Shown: piece by piece, positions 40,874-49,391 of the stretch | Layout: every line of letters starts with the position of its first letter | Position numbering within the stretch: position 1 is the first letter of the stretch | Assembly: GCA_020845695.1 (NCBI GenBank) | Contig: JADLFG010000072.1 | Span: 55,942-119,941, forward strand | Reading direction: 5' to 3' | Length of the DNA stretch: 64,000 nucleotides | Source: Thermoleophilia bacterium | GTDB lineage: Bacteria; Actinomycetota; Thermoleophilia; Gaiellales; Gaiellaceae | Notes under the pieces: generated by a model | Databases searched by the model: none | The model's input: the letters and a program-made list of their open reading frames with translations, nothing else | Told to the model about the DNA's origin: nothing | Translations under genes and position numbers: made by a program

Positions 40874-41623
40874 TCAGAACGGGTCCACGCTGACGTCGCC
40901 GCTCGTGATTGCCAGGCGCCCGCCGTCCGTGTCGAGGAGGAGCGCCCCGGTCGCGTCGAGGCCGGCGGCGACGCCCGCTGCCGACCCGACGCGCACCCGC
41001 TGGCCGGCGAGGACGTCGCGGCGCGACAGCTCAGCGTGCACCGCGGCGAGTCCCCGCTCGCGCCAGGCGTCGTACGCCCGCTCGAGCTCGGCGAGCAGAC
41101 CCGCGAGGAGCGGCACGCGGTCGCGCTCGACGCCGTCGAGCGTGCGGAGCGACGCGGCCGGGACGCGCGCCGGGGCGGGGAGGCTTGCCTCGGACTGGTT
41201 CACGTTCAGGCCGATGCCGAGTACGACCGCCCCGGCGACCCCCTCCGCGAGCACGCCGGCGACCTTGTGGCCGCGCACGAGCACGTCGTTCGGCCACTTG
41301 ACGCCGGCGGGCGAGCCGAGCGCGCCCTCGACGAGCCGGGCCACCGCCAGCCCCCCGAGGAGCGAGAGCTCCGCAGCCGCGCGCTCCGGTGGCGGACGGA
41401 GGAGGACGGAGCAGAGCAGGGCCTCTCCGGCCGGGGCCTGCCAGGTTCGCCCGAGGCGTCCACGGCCCGCCGTCTGCTTCTCGCAGACGGCGACGGCGCC
41501 CTCCGGGAGATCGGGAGCGAGGAGGCGCTGGGTGGAGGCGCAGGCGACGCGGTAGAGATACGGGGAGCCGAAGCGACCCGCGAGCTCGGGGACGACACGA
41601 TCGGGGGCCAGCGTGCGGGTCAT
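40874..41623 (-). CDS. birA: Biotin--[acetyl-CoA-carboxylase] ligase
   Basis: A 249-residue BirA without the DNA-binding head. It has the biotinyl-AMP loop [34 protein letters not shown] and [11 protein letters not shown]. It biotinylates the carboxyl carrier of acetyl-CoA carboxylase, of which accD and accA lie further right. ATG 41623 is the start; divergent from the sigma factor gene (24-base gap). Confidence 0.93.
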   Translation of the reverse strand: MTRTLAPDRVVPELAGRFGSPYLYRVACASTQRLLAPDLPEGAVAVCEKQTAGRGRLGRTWQAPAGEALLCSVLLRPPPERAAAELSLLGGLAVARLVEGALGSPAGVKWPNDVLVRGHKVAGVLAEGVAGAVVLGIGLNVNQSEASLPAPARVPAASLRTLDGVERDRVPLLAGLLAELERAYDAWRERGLAAVHAELSRRDVLAGQRVRVGSAAGVAAGLDATGALLLDTDGGRLAITSGDVSVDPF

Positions 41624-41647
41624 TGCCGGCACTAGACTACGTGCGCC

Positions 41648-42256
41648 GTGCCCGCCGCCGAGACCACGCTCCCGCCGCCCGCCCTCGGCCGCCGCCCCGT
41701 GTACGCGCGGCTGTCCGACGCCGACCTCGTCAACCGGGCCCAGGAGGGCGACCGCAGCGCTCTCGAGGCGCTGGTCGAGCGCCATTCCGCCCGGGTCTCG
41801 CGGCTCGCGACCCACGTGCTCGGGGACATCGAGGACGCCCGCGACGCCGCCCAGGAGTCGTTCCTGAAGCTGACGGAGCGCCTGCGCCAGTTCAGGGGCG
41901 ACTGCCAGTTCTCGACGTGGCTGCACCGGCTCGTCGTGAACACGTGCCGCGACGTGGCCGACCGCCAGCGGGTGCGGCGTGCGGAGACGCTCGATCCCGA
42001 CCGCGACGCCGGGATCGACCCGGACGTCGACCCCAGCCGCCTTGCCCTGCTGTCCGACCTGCGCCGGGAGCTCGGCTCGGCCCTCGTGCGGCTGACCGCC
42101 GAGCAGCGCCGCGTCCTGATCCTTCGCGACACGCTCGACCTGAGCTACGAGGAGATCGGGCGGCTCCTGCGGATCCCGGTCGGGACCGCCAAGTGCCACG
42201 TACACCGGGGACGGGAGAACCTGAGGCGCCGGCTGCAGGAGTACTCGCGGGCGTGA
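41648..42256 (+). CDS. ECF-type sigma factor
   Basis: A 202-residue sigma-70 family protein. Region 2 (about 25-95) has [20 protein letters not shown] and [20 protein letters not shown]; region 4 (about 140-195) has [20 protein letters not shown] and [20 protein letters not shown]. No anti-sigma gene follows; instead the stop overlaps fabZ (GTGA), so it is translated with the fatty acid genes. Confidence 0.92.
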   Translation: MPAAETTLPPPALGRRPVYARLSDADLVNRAQEGDRSALEALVERHSARVSRLATHVLGDIEDARDAAQESFLKLTERLRQFRGDCQFSTWLHRLVVNTCRDVADRQRVRRAETLDPDRDAGIDPDVDPSRLALLSDLRRELGSALVRLTAEQRRVLILRDTLDLSYEEIGRLLRIPVGTAKCHVHRGRENLRRRLQEYSRA

Positions 42257-42702
42257 CGCCGCTCGGCAAGGCGGAGATCGAGGCGATCATCCCGCACCGG
42301 GACCCGTTCCTGCTCCTCGACGAGGTCGTCGAGCTCGAGCCGGGCACGAAGGTGGTGGCGCGCAAGCTCGTGCGCGCGGACGAGTGGTACCTGGCCGGCC
42401 ACTTCCCGGGCAACCCGATCATGCCGGGCGTGCTGATGGTCGAGGCGCTGGCCCAGACCGGCGCCGTCGCGGTGCTGTCCGAGGAGGCGAACCGGGGCAA
42501 GCTCGTCCTGTTCGCGGGGATCGACGACGTGCGCTTCAAGCGGCTCGTGCGGCCCGGCGACACGCTCGAGCTGACGTGCGAGCTGGAGCGGGTGCGCGGA
42601 CCGATCGGGCGCGGCACCGTGCGCGCGACCGTCGAGGGCGACCTCGCGGTGCGCGGGACGCTCACGTTCGCGGTGGCCGACCCGCCCGCGGGCGGGTCGT
42701 GA
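42253..42702 (+). CDS. fabZ: 3-hydroxyacyl-ACP dehydratase FabZ
   Basis: A 149-residue hot-dog dehydratase. [14 protein letters not shown] is followed by the active-site block [20 protein letters not shown] with H50 and E64. It removes water from 3-hydroxyacyl-ACP. GTG 42253 overlaps the sigma factor stop. The 49 bases before fabD show no clear gene. Confidence 0.96.
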   Translation: MTPLGKAEIEAIIPHRDPFLLLDEVVELEPGTKVVARKLVRADEWYLAGHFPGNPIMPGVLMVEALAQTGAVAVLSEEANRGKLVLFAGIDDVRFKRLVRPGDTLELTCELERVRGPIGRGTVRATVEGDLAVRGTLTFAVADPPAGGS

Positions 42703-42751
42703 TCGTGGCCGTGACGTCCGGCGGCGGGATGGCGAGCGGAGGCGTTGCCCG

Positions 42752-43672
42752 GTGAGGGTCGCGTTCTGCTTCCCGGGTCAGGGCTCGCAGGAGGTCGGGA
42801 TGGGCCGGGAGCTCGCGGAAGCGTACCCGGCTGCCCGGGCGGTGCTCGCGGAGGCCTCGGAGGTCACGGGTCTCGAGCTCGAGCGCCTGTGCTTCGAGGG
42901 GCCGCTCGACGAGCTGACGGAGACAGAGGTGCAGCAGCCCGCCCTCGTCGCGACCTCGCTCGCCTGCCTGCGCGCGGTCGAGACCCTCGGCCTCGAGCCG
43001 GACTTCGTGGTCGGGCACTCGGTCGGCGAGTACTCCGCCCTCGGCGCGTGCGGGGCACTCTCGGCCGGCGACGCGATCAGGCTGGTCCGCGAGCGCGGTC
43101 TCGCCACAGCCGCCGCTGCGCGTCAGCACCCCGGAGCGATGGCCGCGATCCTCGGACTTGACGACGATGCCGTCGAGGAGCTGTGCGATGGGATCGAGGG
43201 TGTCTGGCCCGCCAACTACAACTGCCCCGGCCAGGTCGTGGTCTCGGGCGCCGACGAGGCCGTCGGCCGCCTGCTCGAGGCGGCCGCGGAGCGTGGCGCC
43301 CGGCGGGCCGTGCGGCTGCGGATCAGCGGCGCCTTCCACAGCCCGCTCGTCGGCGCCGCCGGGCCGCGGCTCCGGCCGGCGCTCGAGGCGGCGAGCTGGT
43401 CGGAGCCGCGCGTGCCCTTCGTCTCGACGGTGACCGCGGAGATCGAAGGCGCCGGGCGGATCGTAGAGCTGCTCGTCGAGCAGCTGACGGCGCCGGTCCG
43501 GTTCACGCAGGCGGTCGCCCGCCTCGTCGACGAGGGTGTCGACACGTTCGTCGAGATCGGGCCTGGTCAGGTCCTGGCGGGCCTCGTCCGGCGCTGCAAC
43601 CGCGACGTGACGGCCCTCTCGGTCGGCGACCGGGCGTCGCTGGCCAGGCTCGAGGAGGTGATGGCCGCGTGA
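42752..43672 (+). CDS. fabD: Malonyl-CoA:ACP transacylase
   Basis: A 306-residue FabD. FPGQGSQEVGMGREL opens the protein, the nucleophile is S90 in GHSVGEYSALGACG, and the histidine lies in SGAFHSPLV. QVLAGLVRRCNRDV is near the C-terminus. It loads malonyl groups on ACP. It starts at GTG 42752 and its stop overlaps fabG by GTGA. Confidence 0.96.
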   Translation: MRVAFCFPGQGSQEVGMGRELAEAYPAARAVLAEASEVTGLELERLCFEGPLDELTETEVQQPALVATSLACLRAVETLGLEPDFVVGHSVGEYSALGACGALSAGDAIRLVRERGLATAAAARQHPGAMAAILGLDDDAVEELCDGIEGVWPANYNCPGQVVVSGADEAVGRLLEAAAERGARRAVRLRISGAFHSPLVGAAGPRLRPALEAASWSEPRVPFVSTVTAEIEGAGRIVELLVEQLTAPVRFTQAVARLVDEGVDTFVEIGPGQVLAGLVRRCNRDVTALSVGDRASLARLEEVMAA

Positions 43673-44415
43673 GCGGCGATCCGTTCTGCACGCTCGAGGG
43701 GAAGGTCGCCCTCGTCACCGGCGGCGCGCGCGGGATCGGCGCCGCCGTCTCCCGCGAACTCGCGCGCGCGGGCGCGCGAGTGGCCGTCAACTACCGGGCC
43801 GGCCGGGAGCAGGCTGAGGCGGTCGCCGCGGAGGTGGGCGGCCTCGCCGTGCGGGCCGACGTCTCCGACCCGGACCAGGCGAGGGCGCTCGTCGAGCGCG
43901 TCGAGGCGGAGCTCGGCCCGCTCGACGCCCTCGTCAACAACGCGGGCATCACCCGGGACACGCTGATCGTCCGGATGAGCGACGAGGAATGGGACGAGGT
44001 GATCGACACGAACCTCCGCGGCGTCTTCAACGTCTGCCGGGCGGCCGCGCGGGGGATGCTGAAGCGCAAGGCCGGCTCGATCGTGAACCTGACGAGCGTC
44101 GTCGGGCTGCACGGGAACCCCGGCCAGACGAATTACGCGGCCTCGAAGGCGGGAATCGTCGGCTTCACGAAGTCGCTCGCCAAGGAGCTCGGCTCGCGCG
44201 GCGTCCGGGTGAACGCGGTCGCCCCCGGCTACATCTCGACGGAGCTGACGGACGTGCTGCCCGAGGAGGTGAGGGCGCTGATTCTCGGCAACACCCCGCT
44301 CGGGCGGCTCGGCGATCCGGACGACATCGCCGGTGCGGTACGCTTCCTGCTCGCTGACGAGGCCCGGTTCGTGACCGGCGCCGTACTCCAGGTCGACGGC
44401 GGCCTGGGGATGTAG
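43669..44415 (+). CDS. fabG: 3-oxoacyl-ACP reductase FabG
   Basis: A 248-residue short-chain dehydrogenase. TGGARGIG binds NADPH, NNAGITRDTL is the conserved NNAG site, and the catalytic Ser (NLTSVVG) and YAASK complete the site. The C-terminus is FVTGAVLQVDGGLGM, typical of FabG. GTG 43669 start overlaps the fabD stop. Confidence 0.96.
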   Translation: MSGDPFCTLEGKVALVTGGARGIGAAVSRELARAGARVAVNYRAGREQAEAVAAEVGGLAVRADVSDPDQARALVERVEAELGPLDALVNNAGITRDTLIVRMSDEEWDEVIDTNLRGVFNVCRAAARGMLKRKAGSIVNLTSVVGLHGNPGQTNYAASKAGIVGFTKSLAKELGSRGVRVNAVAPGYISTELTDVLPEEVRALILGNTPLGRLGDPDDIAGAVRFLLADEARFVTGAVLQVDGGLGM

Positions 44416-44426
44416 GAGGGACGAGA

Positions 44427-45683
44427 TTGACGAGCGAGAACGGACGGCGGCGCGTCGTCGTGACTGGCGTCGGGGCGTTGACCCCGCTCGGGAACGACGC
44501 GGAGACGTTCTGGCAGAACCTGATCGCGGGGAAGTCAGGCGCGGGCCCGATCACCTCGTTCGACACGACCGGCTACGCGGTGCAGTTCGCCTGCGAGCTG
44601 AAGGACTTCGAGCCGACCGACTGGGTGGACGCGAAGAGCGTTCGCCGGATGGACCGCTTCGCGCTGCTCTCGATCGCGGCCGCGAGGATGGCCGAGGCCG
44701 ACTGCGGGCTCGCGATCGCCCCGGAGGCGGAGCGGATCGGCGCGTCGATCGCGACCGGGATCGGGGGCCTGAAGAGCTTCCAGGATTGCCACCTGACGCT
44801 GTGGGAGAAGGGCCCGGACCGGACGAGCCCGTTCTCGATCCCCTCGATCCTGCCGAACATGGGCGCGGGCTGGGTCTCGATGGAGCTCGGCACCCGCGGC
44901 CCGCTGTCGGCACAGTGCGAGGCGTGCGCGGCCTCGAACATGGCCATCGGGGACGCGCTCGACCAGATCCGGCTGAACCGCGCCGACGTGATGTTCGCGG
45001 GCGGGACCGAGTGCGGGATCGCGCCGGTCGGGATCGCAGGCTTCGGCGCGATGCGCGCGCTCTCGCGCCGCAACGAGGATCCGGAGCGGGCGAGCCGCCC
45101 GTTCGACGCCGAGCGCGACGGCTTCGTGATGGGCGAGGCGTCGGGAGTGATCGTGCTCGAGGAGCTCGAGCACGCGCGGGCGCGCAACGCGAAGGTCTAC
45201 GCGGAGGTGCTGGGCTACGGGATCTCCTCGGACGCGCATCACATGACGGAGCCGGATCCGTCCGGCCGCTCGCCGGCCCGGGCGATCCGGATGGCGATGG
45301 AGGACGCGGGCGTCGTGCCCGACGACATCGACTACGTGAACGCGCACGCGACCTCGACCCCGATCGGCGACACGAGCGAGACCCGGGTGATGAAGGCCGC
45401 GCTCGGCGAGGAGAAGGCCTACCGGACGCCGATCTCGTCCACGAAAGGCGCGACCGGGCACTGCCTGGGCGGATCCGGGGCGATCGAGGCGATCGCGTCG
45501 ATCTTCGCCTGCCAACGGAACGTCGTGCCGCCGACGATCAACCTCGAGCACCCCGACCCGGAGTGCGACCTCGACTACATCCCGAACGTCGCGCGCGAGG
45601 TCGAGGTGAACGTCGCGCTCTCGAACAACTTCGGCTTCGGCGGCCACAACGCCTGCCTGATCTTCCGCAAGTTCACCGGCTGA
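44427..45683 (+). CDS. fabF: 3-oxoacyl-ACP synthase II (FabF)
   Basis: A 418-residue condensing enzyme. The nucleophile is C167 (QCEACAASNMAIG), with histidines in NAHATSTPIGDTSE and KGATGHCLGGSGA, and the GFGGHN C-terminal loop. It elongates acyl-ACP. TTG 44427 is the start; AGGAGGG at 44414-44420 with a six-base gap decides it. No acyl carrier protein gene lies between fabG and fabF. A phage-derived island begins right after its stop. Confidence 0.95.
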   Translation: MTSENGRRRVVVTGVGALTPLGNDAETFWQNLIAGKSGAGPITSFDTTGYAVQFACELKDFEPTDWVDAKSVRRMDRFALLSIAAARMAEADCGLAIAPEAERIGASIATGIGGLKSFQDCHLTLWEKGPDRTSPFSIPSILPNMGAGWVSMELGTRGPLSAQCEACAASNMAIGDALDQIRLNRADVMFAGGTECGIAPVGIAGFGAMRALSRRNEDPERASRPFDAERDGFVMGEASGVIVLEELEHARARNAKVYAEVLGYGISSDAHHMTEPDPSGRSPARAIRMAMEDAGVVPDDIDYVNAHATSTPIGDTSETRVMKAALGEEKAYRTPISSTKGATGHCLGGSGAIEAIASIFACQRNVVPPTINLEHPDPECDLDYIPNVAREVEVNVALSNNFGFGGHNACLIFRKFTG

Positions 45684-45871
45684 GCCGGCGCTGCCGCGCC
45701 GGGCGACGTTTCACCGCTGTGGCATGCTGACCGACCTCGCGGGTCTCCCGGGTGTCCTCGCCGAGCTCGTCTCGTGACCGACCGGGGCGAGCGGCGGTGA
45801 GATGAGCCGTCTGCGCGCCCCCTGCGCTCCGCCTCTTCGTCCCCTCGGATCTCGACCCGCCAGTCCGTCAC
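45684..45871 (-). other. Island left margin, possible truncated small phage ORF
   Basis: A reading frame starts at GTG 45871 in a GTGA overlap with the end of the HNH gene. Its first residues are VTDWRVEIRGDEEAERR; after about 15 residues the composition becomes Arg-rich and unlike a protein, and the frame runs on antisense into fabF. It could be the head of a small phage gene cut at the island junction. I recognise no family. Confidence 0.25.
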
Positions 45872-46487
45872 GCCGTCACCTCCCTCCACTGCCTGCCGGA
45901 GGCGATCCTCTGCACCGTCGCGTAGTTCGCGCCTAACGCCCCGGCGACCGCGATCTGACGCTCGCCGCGCGCGAGTCTGGCCTTGATCTCCCGGACGGTC
46001 GCCTCGGGCAGCTTCGCCATCCCATGCCCTACACCGCGAGCGTGCCGACCCTTCGCCTGCTTGTCCCAGTTGTTGTCGATCAGCGTTCCGACCGTGGGAT
46101 GATCTGGGTTGAAGCACGGCGGGTTTTGCAGCGGTGCATGACGCACAACCCGCCGGGAATCGGGCCGACGAAAAGCTCGTACGCAAGCCGGTGAACGACC
46201 TTCGGCGAGTAGCCCAGCCCGACACGACCGTAGCCCCCCAGATCGCGATGACCTTGCCACTCCCAGCAGCCGTGCCCGGTCACGACGCGCTCGGCGAGAT
46301 GGCGGGCGCGGATGTCCTCCACCGTGGAGTGCTTCCGCGGTTTCCCGTGACCGAGCTTGGCGACCATGTAGGAGACCCCCTGTCGGCCGCGGCCCAGCTC
46401 GCTGGCGATCTCGCGATGCGGCCGTCTCTCTGCGATCCTCAGCCGCAAGACCTCAAGTTCGTCCGGCGTCCACCCGTATCGCCTCAC
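45868..46487 (-). pseudogene. HNH endonuclease, frameshifted
   Basis: Two overlapping frames together make one HNH protein. The first (46487 to about 46125) has a helix-turn-helix head (MRRYGWTPDELEVLRLRIAE) and CWEWQGHRDLGGYGRVGLG, HRLAYELFVGPIPGGLCVMH. The second, in the next frame (about 46127 to 45868), continues NPPCFNPDHPTVGTL and then a helix-turn-helix tail (LPEATVREIKARLARGERQ). The switch lies at a run of four A in TGCAAAACCC; five would restore CKNPPCFNPDH. It is of a type common in phages. Confidence 0.75.
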
Positions 46488-46557
46488 ACCTCAGGTATCG
46501 GCGCCGCTCCCAGGTTTTGGCCAGGCCGGCGCAGGGAAGCGTCAGGCGGCGAGGAGG

Positions 46558-46800
46558 CTAGGCGGCGCGAAGCGGCGTGAGGCCGCGGACGCGGAGGTCT
46601 TCGAGTAGATCGGGGCGCAACGGCTTCGTGTAGACGCTGAAGAGCCACTCGACAGCGGCCCGCTGTTCCTCTAGCGGGCGACCGGCCACGCCTAGGCGCT
46701 CTAGAACGGCGTCAGCGCGCGTCTCCTCGCTGAACGGCGGCGGCGTGTGCTCACGGACGATCGCGCGAGGATCGTCGTCGACGAACCGGGAAGCGCTCAT
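46558..46800 (-). CDS. Unknown 80-residue protein downstream of the toxin-like gene
   Basis: An 80-residue, acidic, probably helical protein (begins MSASRFVDDDPRAIV; contains LERLGVAGRPLEEQRAAVEW). It starts at ATG 46800, overlapping the stop of the MuF/ADP-ribosyltransferase gene by ATGA. A small gene in this place behind a polymorphic toxin is often the immunity gene, but nothing in the sequence proves it. I recognise no family; an ordinary small phage protein is also possible. Confidence 0.6.
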   Translation of the reverse strand: MSASRFVDDDPRAIVREHTPPPFSEETRADAVLERLGVAGRPLEEQRAAVEWLFSVYTKPLRPDLLEDLRVRGLTPLRAA

Positions 46801-47984
46801 CGGGGGAGGACCTCGACCACGAACATCTCACGCCCATGGTACTCCCCGAATCGCAGGATGCGGTAGCGGGTCTGGCGTCCGAGGAGGAGTTCCCGCTCAA
46901 GGGGATGCTCGACGGCGAGCTCGGCCAGCCAGGCTGCGCGAGTCCCGGCGGGGACGAGCACGCGCAAGATGACGCCGCCGCTCTGAGCGCGCGCCGCGGC
47001 GGCTGATGGATCGACCGAGGTGGCGAAGAACGTGGGCCGCCGATCGATCGCGCCGACGAGGTTGATGGGATCCGCGCTTGTGAAGAGGTGGGCCACTCGG
47101 GGCCCGACGCCACGGTAGACGACGACGCTGCGGGAGAGGCGGCCGAGCGCGATCGCCTCGTCGAGCCCGTTGACGACCCGCTGGGCGTACTCGGAACGTG
47201 CGAGCCCGCCGGGCGTGAGGAGCACGTCGCTGACGACTCGGAAGCCCGGGCCGCTCCACTCTCGGATCGCGTCGAGCAGATCCGGGCGGCGGTAGATCTG
47301 GCGTCGCCAGTCGGTGAGCTCGGCGGTGAGCCGGCGGGCCTGCTCGTCCGGGGGAAGATCGTCGAAGCCGGGCGGCCCAGGCGGCGTCCCGCCTCCGCCT
47401 CCGCCTCCCGTCCCGCCGCCGCTGGCCACGGGCGGATTCTGACCGGCCCCGGCGGCCCCGGTCGGGACGAGCCGGCAGCGGCAACGGCCGTCACCGTGGC
47501 AGCGTGGGTTCGGGCCGAAACCGGGGAGATCCCGGTACGCCTCCTCCAGCGTCGCGTAGGTGCGCCCGTCCCGCGCCGCGCACTCCGGGCAGGTTGCACG
47601 GTCGAGGACAGCGCTGCACTGCCAGCCGGCGAACAGGCGCTGCGCGTCCGCCTGCTCGTACGTGACCGCGAGGCCGGACGTGAACGCGCCGGACACGAGC
47701 CCGCTCGCGACGTCCCGGGCGCCCGGCACGCGGAGCAGCCGGCGGCGAACCGCATCGGCCGCGTACCCGCCGAGCTCGACGTCGAGCTTCTCCCGGCCGA
47801 CCCGGGTCTCGAGGTCGCCCAGGTGCCCGCGGAGCCTGCCAACAAGCGGGGCGAGCGCCCGCAACTCGGTCGGGTCGACAGGGTCGACCGCGAATGCCCG
47901 TCCCGGCTCGACGCCCACCGTGCGGATCTCCCGGGCCGCGTGCCGACGCCCTTCCCGGTGCAGGCCGAGCAGCACAGGCACCAT
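46797..47984 (-). CDS. Phage MuF-like head protein with C-terminal ADP-ribosyltransferase domain
   Basis: About 395 residues from ATG 47984. The MuF-like part (1-170) ends in a zinc-type pattern: TCPECAARDGRTYATLEEA ... NPRCHGDGRCRCRLVP. A Gly-rich linker (about 180-200) follows. The C-terminal domain (about 205-395) has R in VVVYRGVGP, the STS-like FFATSVDPSA and the E-x-E pair in LERELLLGRQTRY, the R-STS-ExE pattern of ADP-ribosylating toxins. Upstream, 48115-47990 encodes a matching N-terminal piece (LERPKELLERAVEAEKRR) in another frame, so the gene is 5'-truncated and frameshifted. Confidence 0.7.
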   Translation of the reverse strand: MVPVLLGLHREGRRHAAREIRTVGVEPGRAFAVDPVDPTELRALAPLVGRLRGHLGDLETRVGREKLDVELGGYAADAVRRRLLRVPGARDVASGLVSGAFTSGLAVTYEQADAQRLFAGWQCSAVLDRATCPECAARDGRTYATLEEAYRDLPGFGPNPRCHGDGRCRCRLVPTGAAGAGQNPPVASGGGTGGGGGGGTPPGPPGFDDLPPDEQARRLTAELTDWRRQIYRRPDLLDAIREWSGPGFRVVSDVLLTPGGLARSEYAQRVVNGLDEAIALGRLSRSVVVYRGVGPRVAHLFTSADPINLVGAIDRRPTFFATSVDPSAAAARAQSGGVILRVLVPAGTRAAWLAELAVEHPLERELLLGRQTRYRILRFGEYHGREMFVVEVLPR

Positions 47985-48116
47985 CGGGCCGTCACCTCGA
48001 GGCGGGCGCGTCCGCCGCGCAGAACACGGCGGACGCACCGGCGCTTCTCCGCCTCCACCGCCCGCTCCAGCAGCTCCTTCGGCCGCTCCAACCGCTGCCC
48101 GCGCTGCCGGACTGCT

Positions 48117-48511
48117 GCTGCGCGCAGGTCGGGACCGTCGAGGGGCTGGCGATCCGCCCGGGTCGGCTCGGCGTGGTCTGGATCGACGCCCACGGCGACC
48201 TCGACACGCCCGCCAGCTCCCCGAGCGGTAACGAGTGGGGGATGCCGCTGCGGCTCTTGCTCGACGCGGGGACGGTCGCGGCGGCGGACGCCGCGCTCGT
48301 GGGCGCCCGCAACCTCGACCCGCTCGATCCCGGAGCGGGAATCCCGGTCTTCATGCCGGAGCCGGGCGGTCTCTCGCTCGGCGAGCTCGAGCGACTGCTC
48401 GCCCGGATCGCGGCCGCTCGGCCGCCCGCGGGCACGGGCCTGACCGGGCTTGCCGACGATCCCGGCGGCCTGCCCGCGCTCGCCCGGGTCCGCGCGGCGC
48501 TCGGTCTCTAG
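48117..48511 (+). pseudogene. Arginase/agmatinase-family fragment
   Basis: The frame encodes VGTVEGLAIRPGRLGVVWID, then the metal motif of the family (DAHGDLDTP) and PSGNEWGMPLRLLL, then VGARNLDP, IPVFMPEPGGLSLGELERLL and a normal-looking C-terminus ending ALGL. The first 100 or so residues are missing, replaced by the phage-derived island. About 50-60 residues carrying the second Asp metal motif also seem missing between ARNLDP and LDPGAGIP. A non-functional relic. Confidence 0.75.
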
Positions 48512-48542
48512 ATCGGCCCGCCCGCCCGTACAATGGGCGGGC

Positions 48543-49391
48543 ATGGCGAGCCGGATCGACGTCTCCATCGAGCACCGCGGCCCGCCCGCCGAGACCGTCC
48601 CGGGCCGGCGAGACCCGAACACCTGCCCCTCGTGCGGCTCGCACTACCGGGAGGACGAGCTCGAGCGGGCGCTGCGGGTGTGCCCGCACTGCGGCCACCA
48701 CTTCCCGGTGCGGGCCCGCCAGCGGATCGCCCAGCTCGCCGATCACGGCACGTTCGCCGAGGAAGAGGAGTCGCTGCGCTCTGCCGATCCGCTCGGCTTC
48801 TTCGACGTGCGGCCGTACACGGAGCGGATCGCCGAGGCGGAGATCTCGACCGGGCTCGGCGACGCGATCGTGATCGGCCGCGCCAAGATCGAGCGGCGCG
48901 ACTGCCAGCTCGCGGTCATGGACTTCGCGTTCATGGGCGGCTCGATGGGGAGCGTCGTCGGCGAGAAGCTCGCCCGGGCGTGCGAGCGTGCCGCCGAGCG
49001 CCGCCTGCCGCTCGTCTGCGTGACCGCATCCGGCGGCGCCCGCATGCAGGAGGGGATCCTCTCGCTGATGCAGATGCCGAAGACGGTCTGCGCGGTCGAC
49101 CTGCTCCGCGAGTCACGCTGCGCGTTCCTCTGCGTGATGACTCACCCGACCACGGCGGGCGTGCTGGCGAGCTTCGCGAGCCTCGGCGACGTCACGGTGG
49201 CCGAGCCGGGCGCGCTGCTCTCGTTCACCGGCCCGCGCGTGGTGCAGCAGACGACCCGCGAGAAGCTCCCTGACGACTTCGGGCTCTCCGAGTCCAACCT
49301 CCGCCTCGGCCACCTCGACGCGATCCTCACGCGCGGCGAGCTGCGCCCGTTCCTCGGACGCCTGCTGGCCCTGTTCGAGCATGGCGGGTAG
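48543..49391 (+). CDS. accD: Acetyl-CoA carboxylase carboxyltransferase subunit beta
   Basis: A 282-residue AccD. The zinc finger is C28-x2-C31 ... C47-x2-C50 (NTCPSCG, RVCPHCGHH), and the crotonase-fold body includes VTASGGARMQEGILSLMQM and LLSFTGPRVVQQTTRE. With AccA it moves the carboxyl group from biotin to acetyl-CoA. ATG 48543; the end overlaps accA by eleven bases. Confidence 0.96.
   Translation: MASRIDVSIEHRGPPAETVPGRRDPNTCPSCGSHYREDELERALRVCPHCGHHFPVRARQRIAQLADHGTFAEEEESLRSADPLGFFDVRPYTERIAEAEISTGLGDAIVIGRAKIERRDCQLAVMDFAFMGGSMGSVVGEKLARACERAAERRLPLVCVTASGGARMQEGILSLMQMPKTVCAVDLLRESRCAFLCVMTHPTTAGVLASFASLGDVTVAEPGALLSFTGPRVVQQTTREKLPDDFGLSESNLRLGHLDAILTRGELRPFLGRLLALFEHGG

Noticed and set aside
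43183..43668. N-terminal extension of fabG
   Set aside because: It is an out-of-frame shadow of fabD; the GTGA overlap at 43669 gives the normal FabG start.
47894..48116. N-terminal half of the arginase frame as real protein
   Set aside because: This part is antisense to the phage head gene and rich in Pro/Arg; homology begins only at about 48117.
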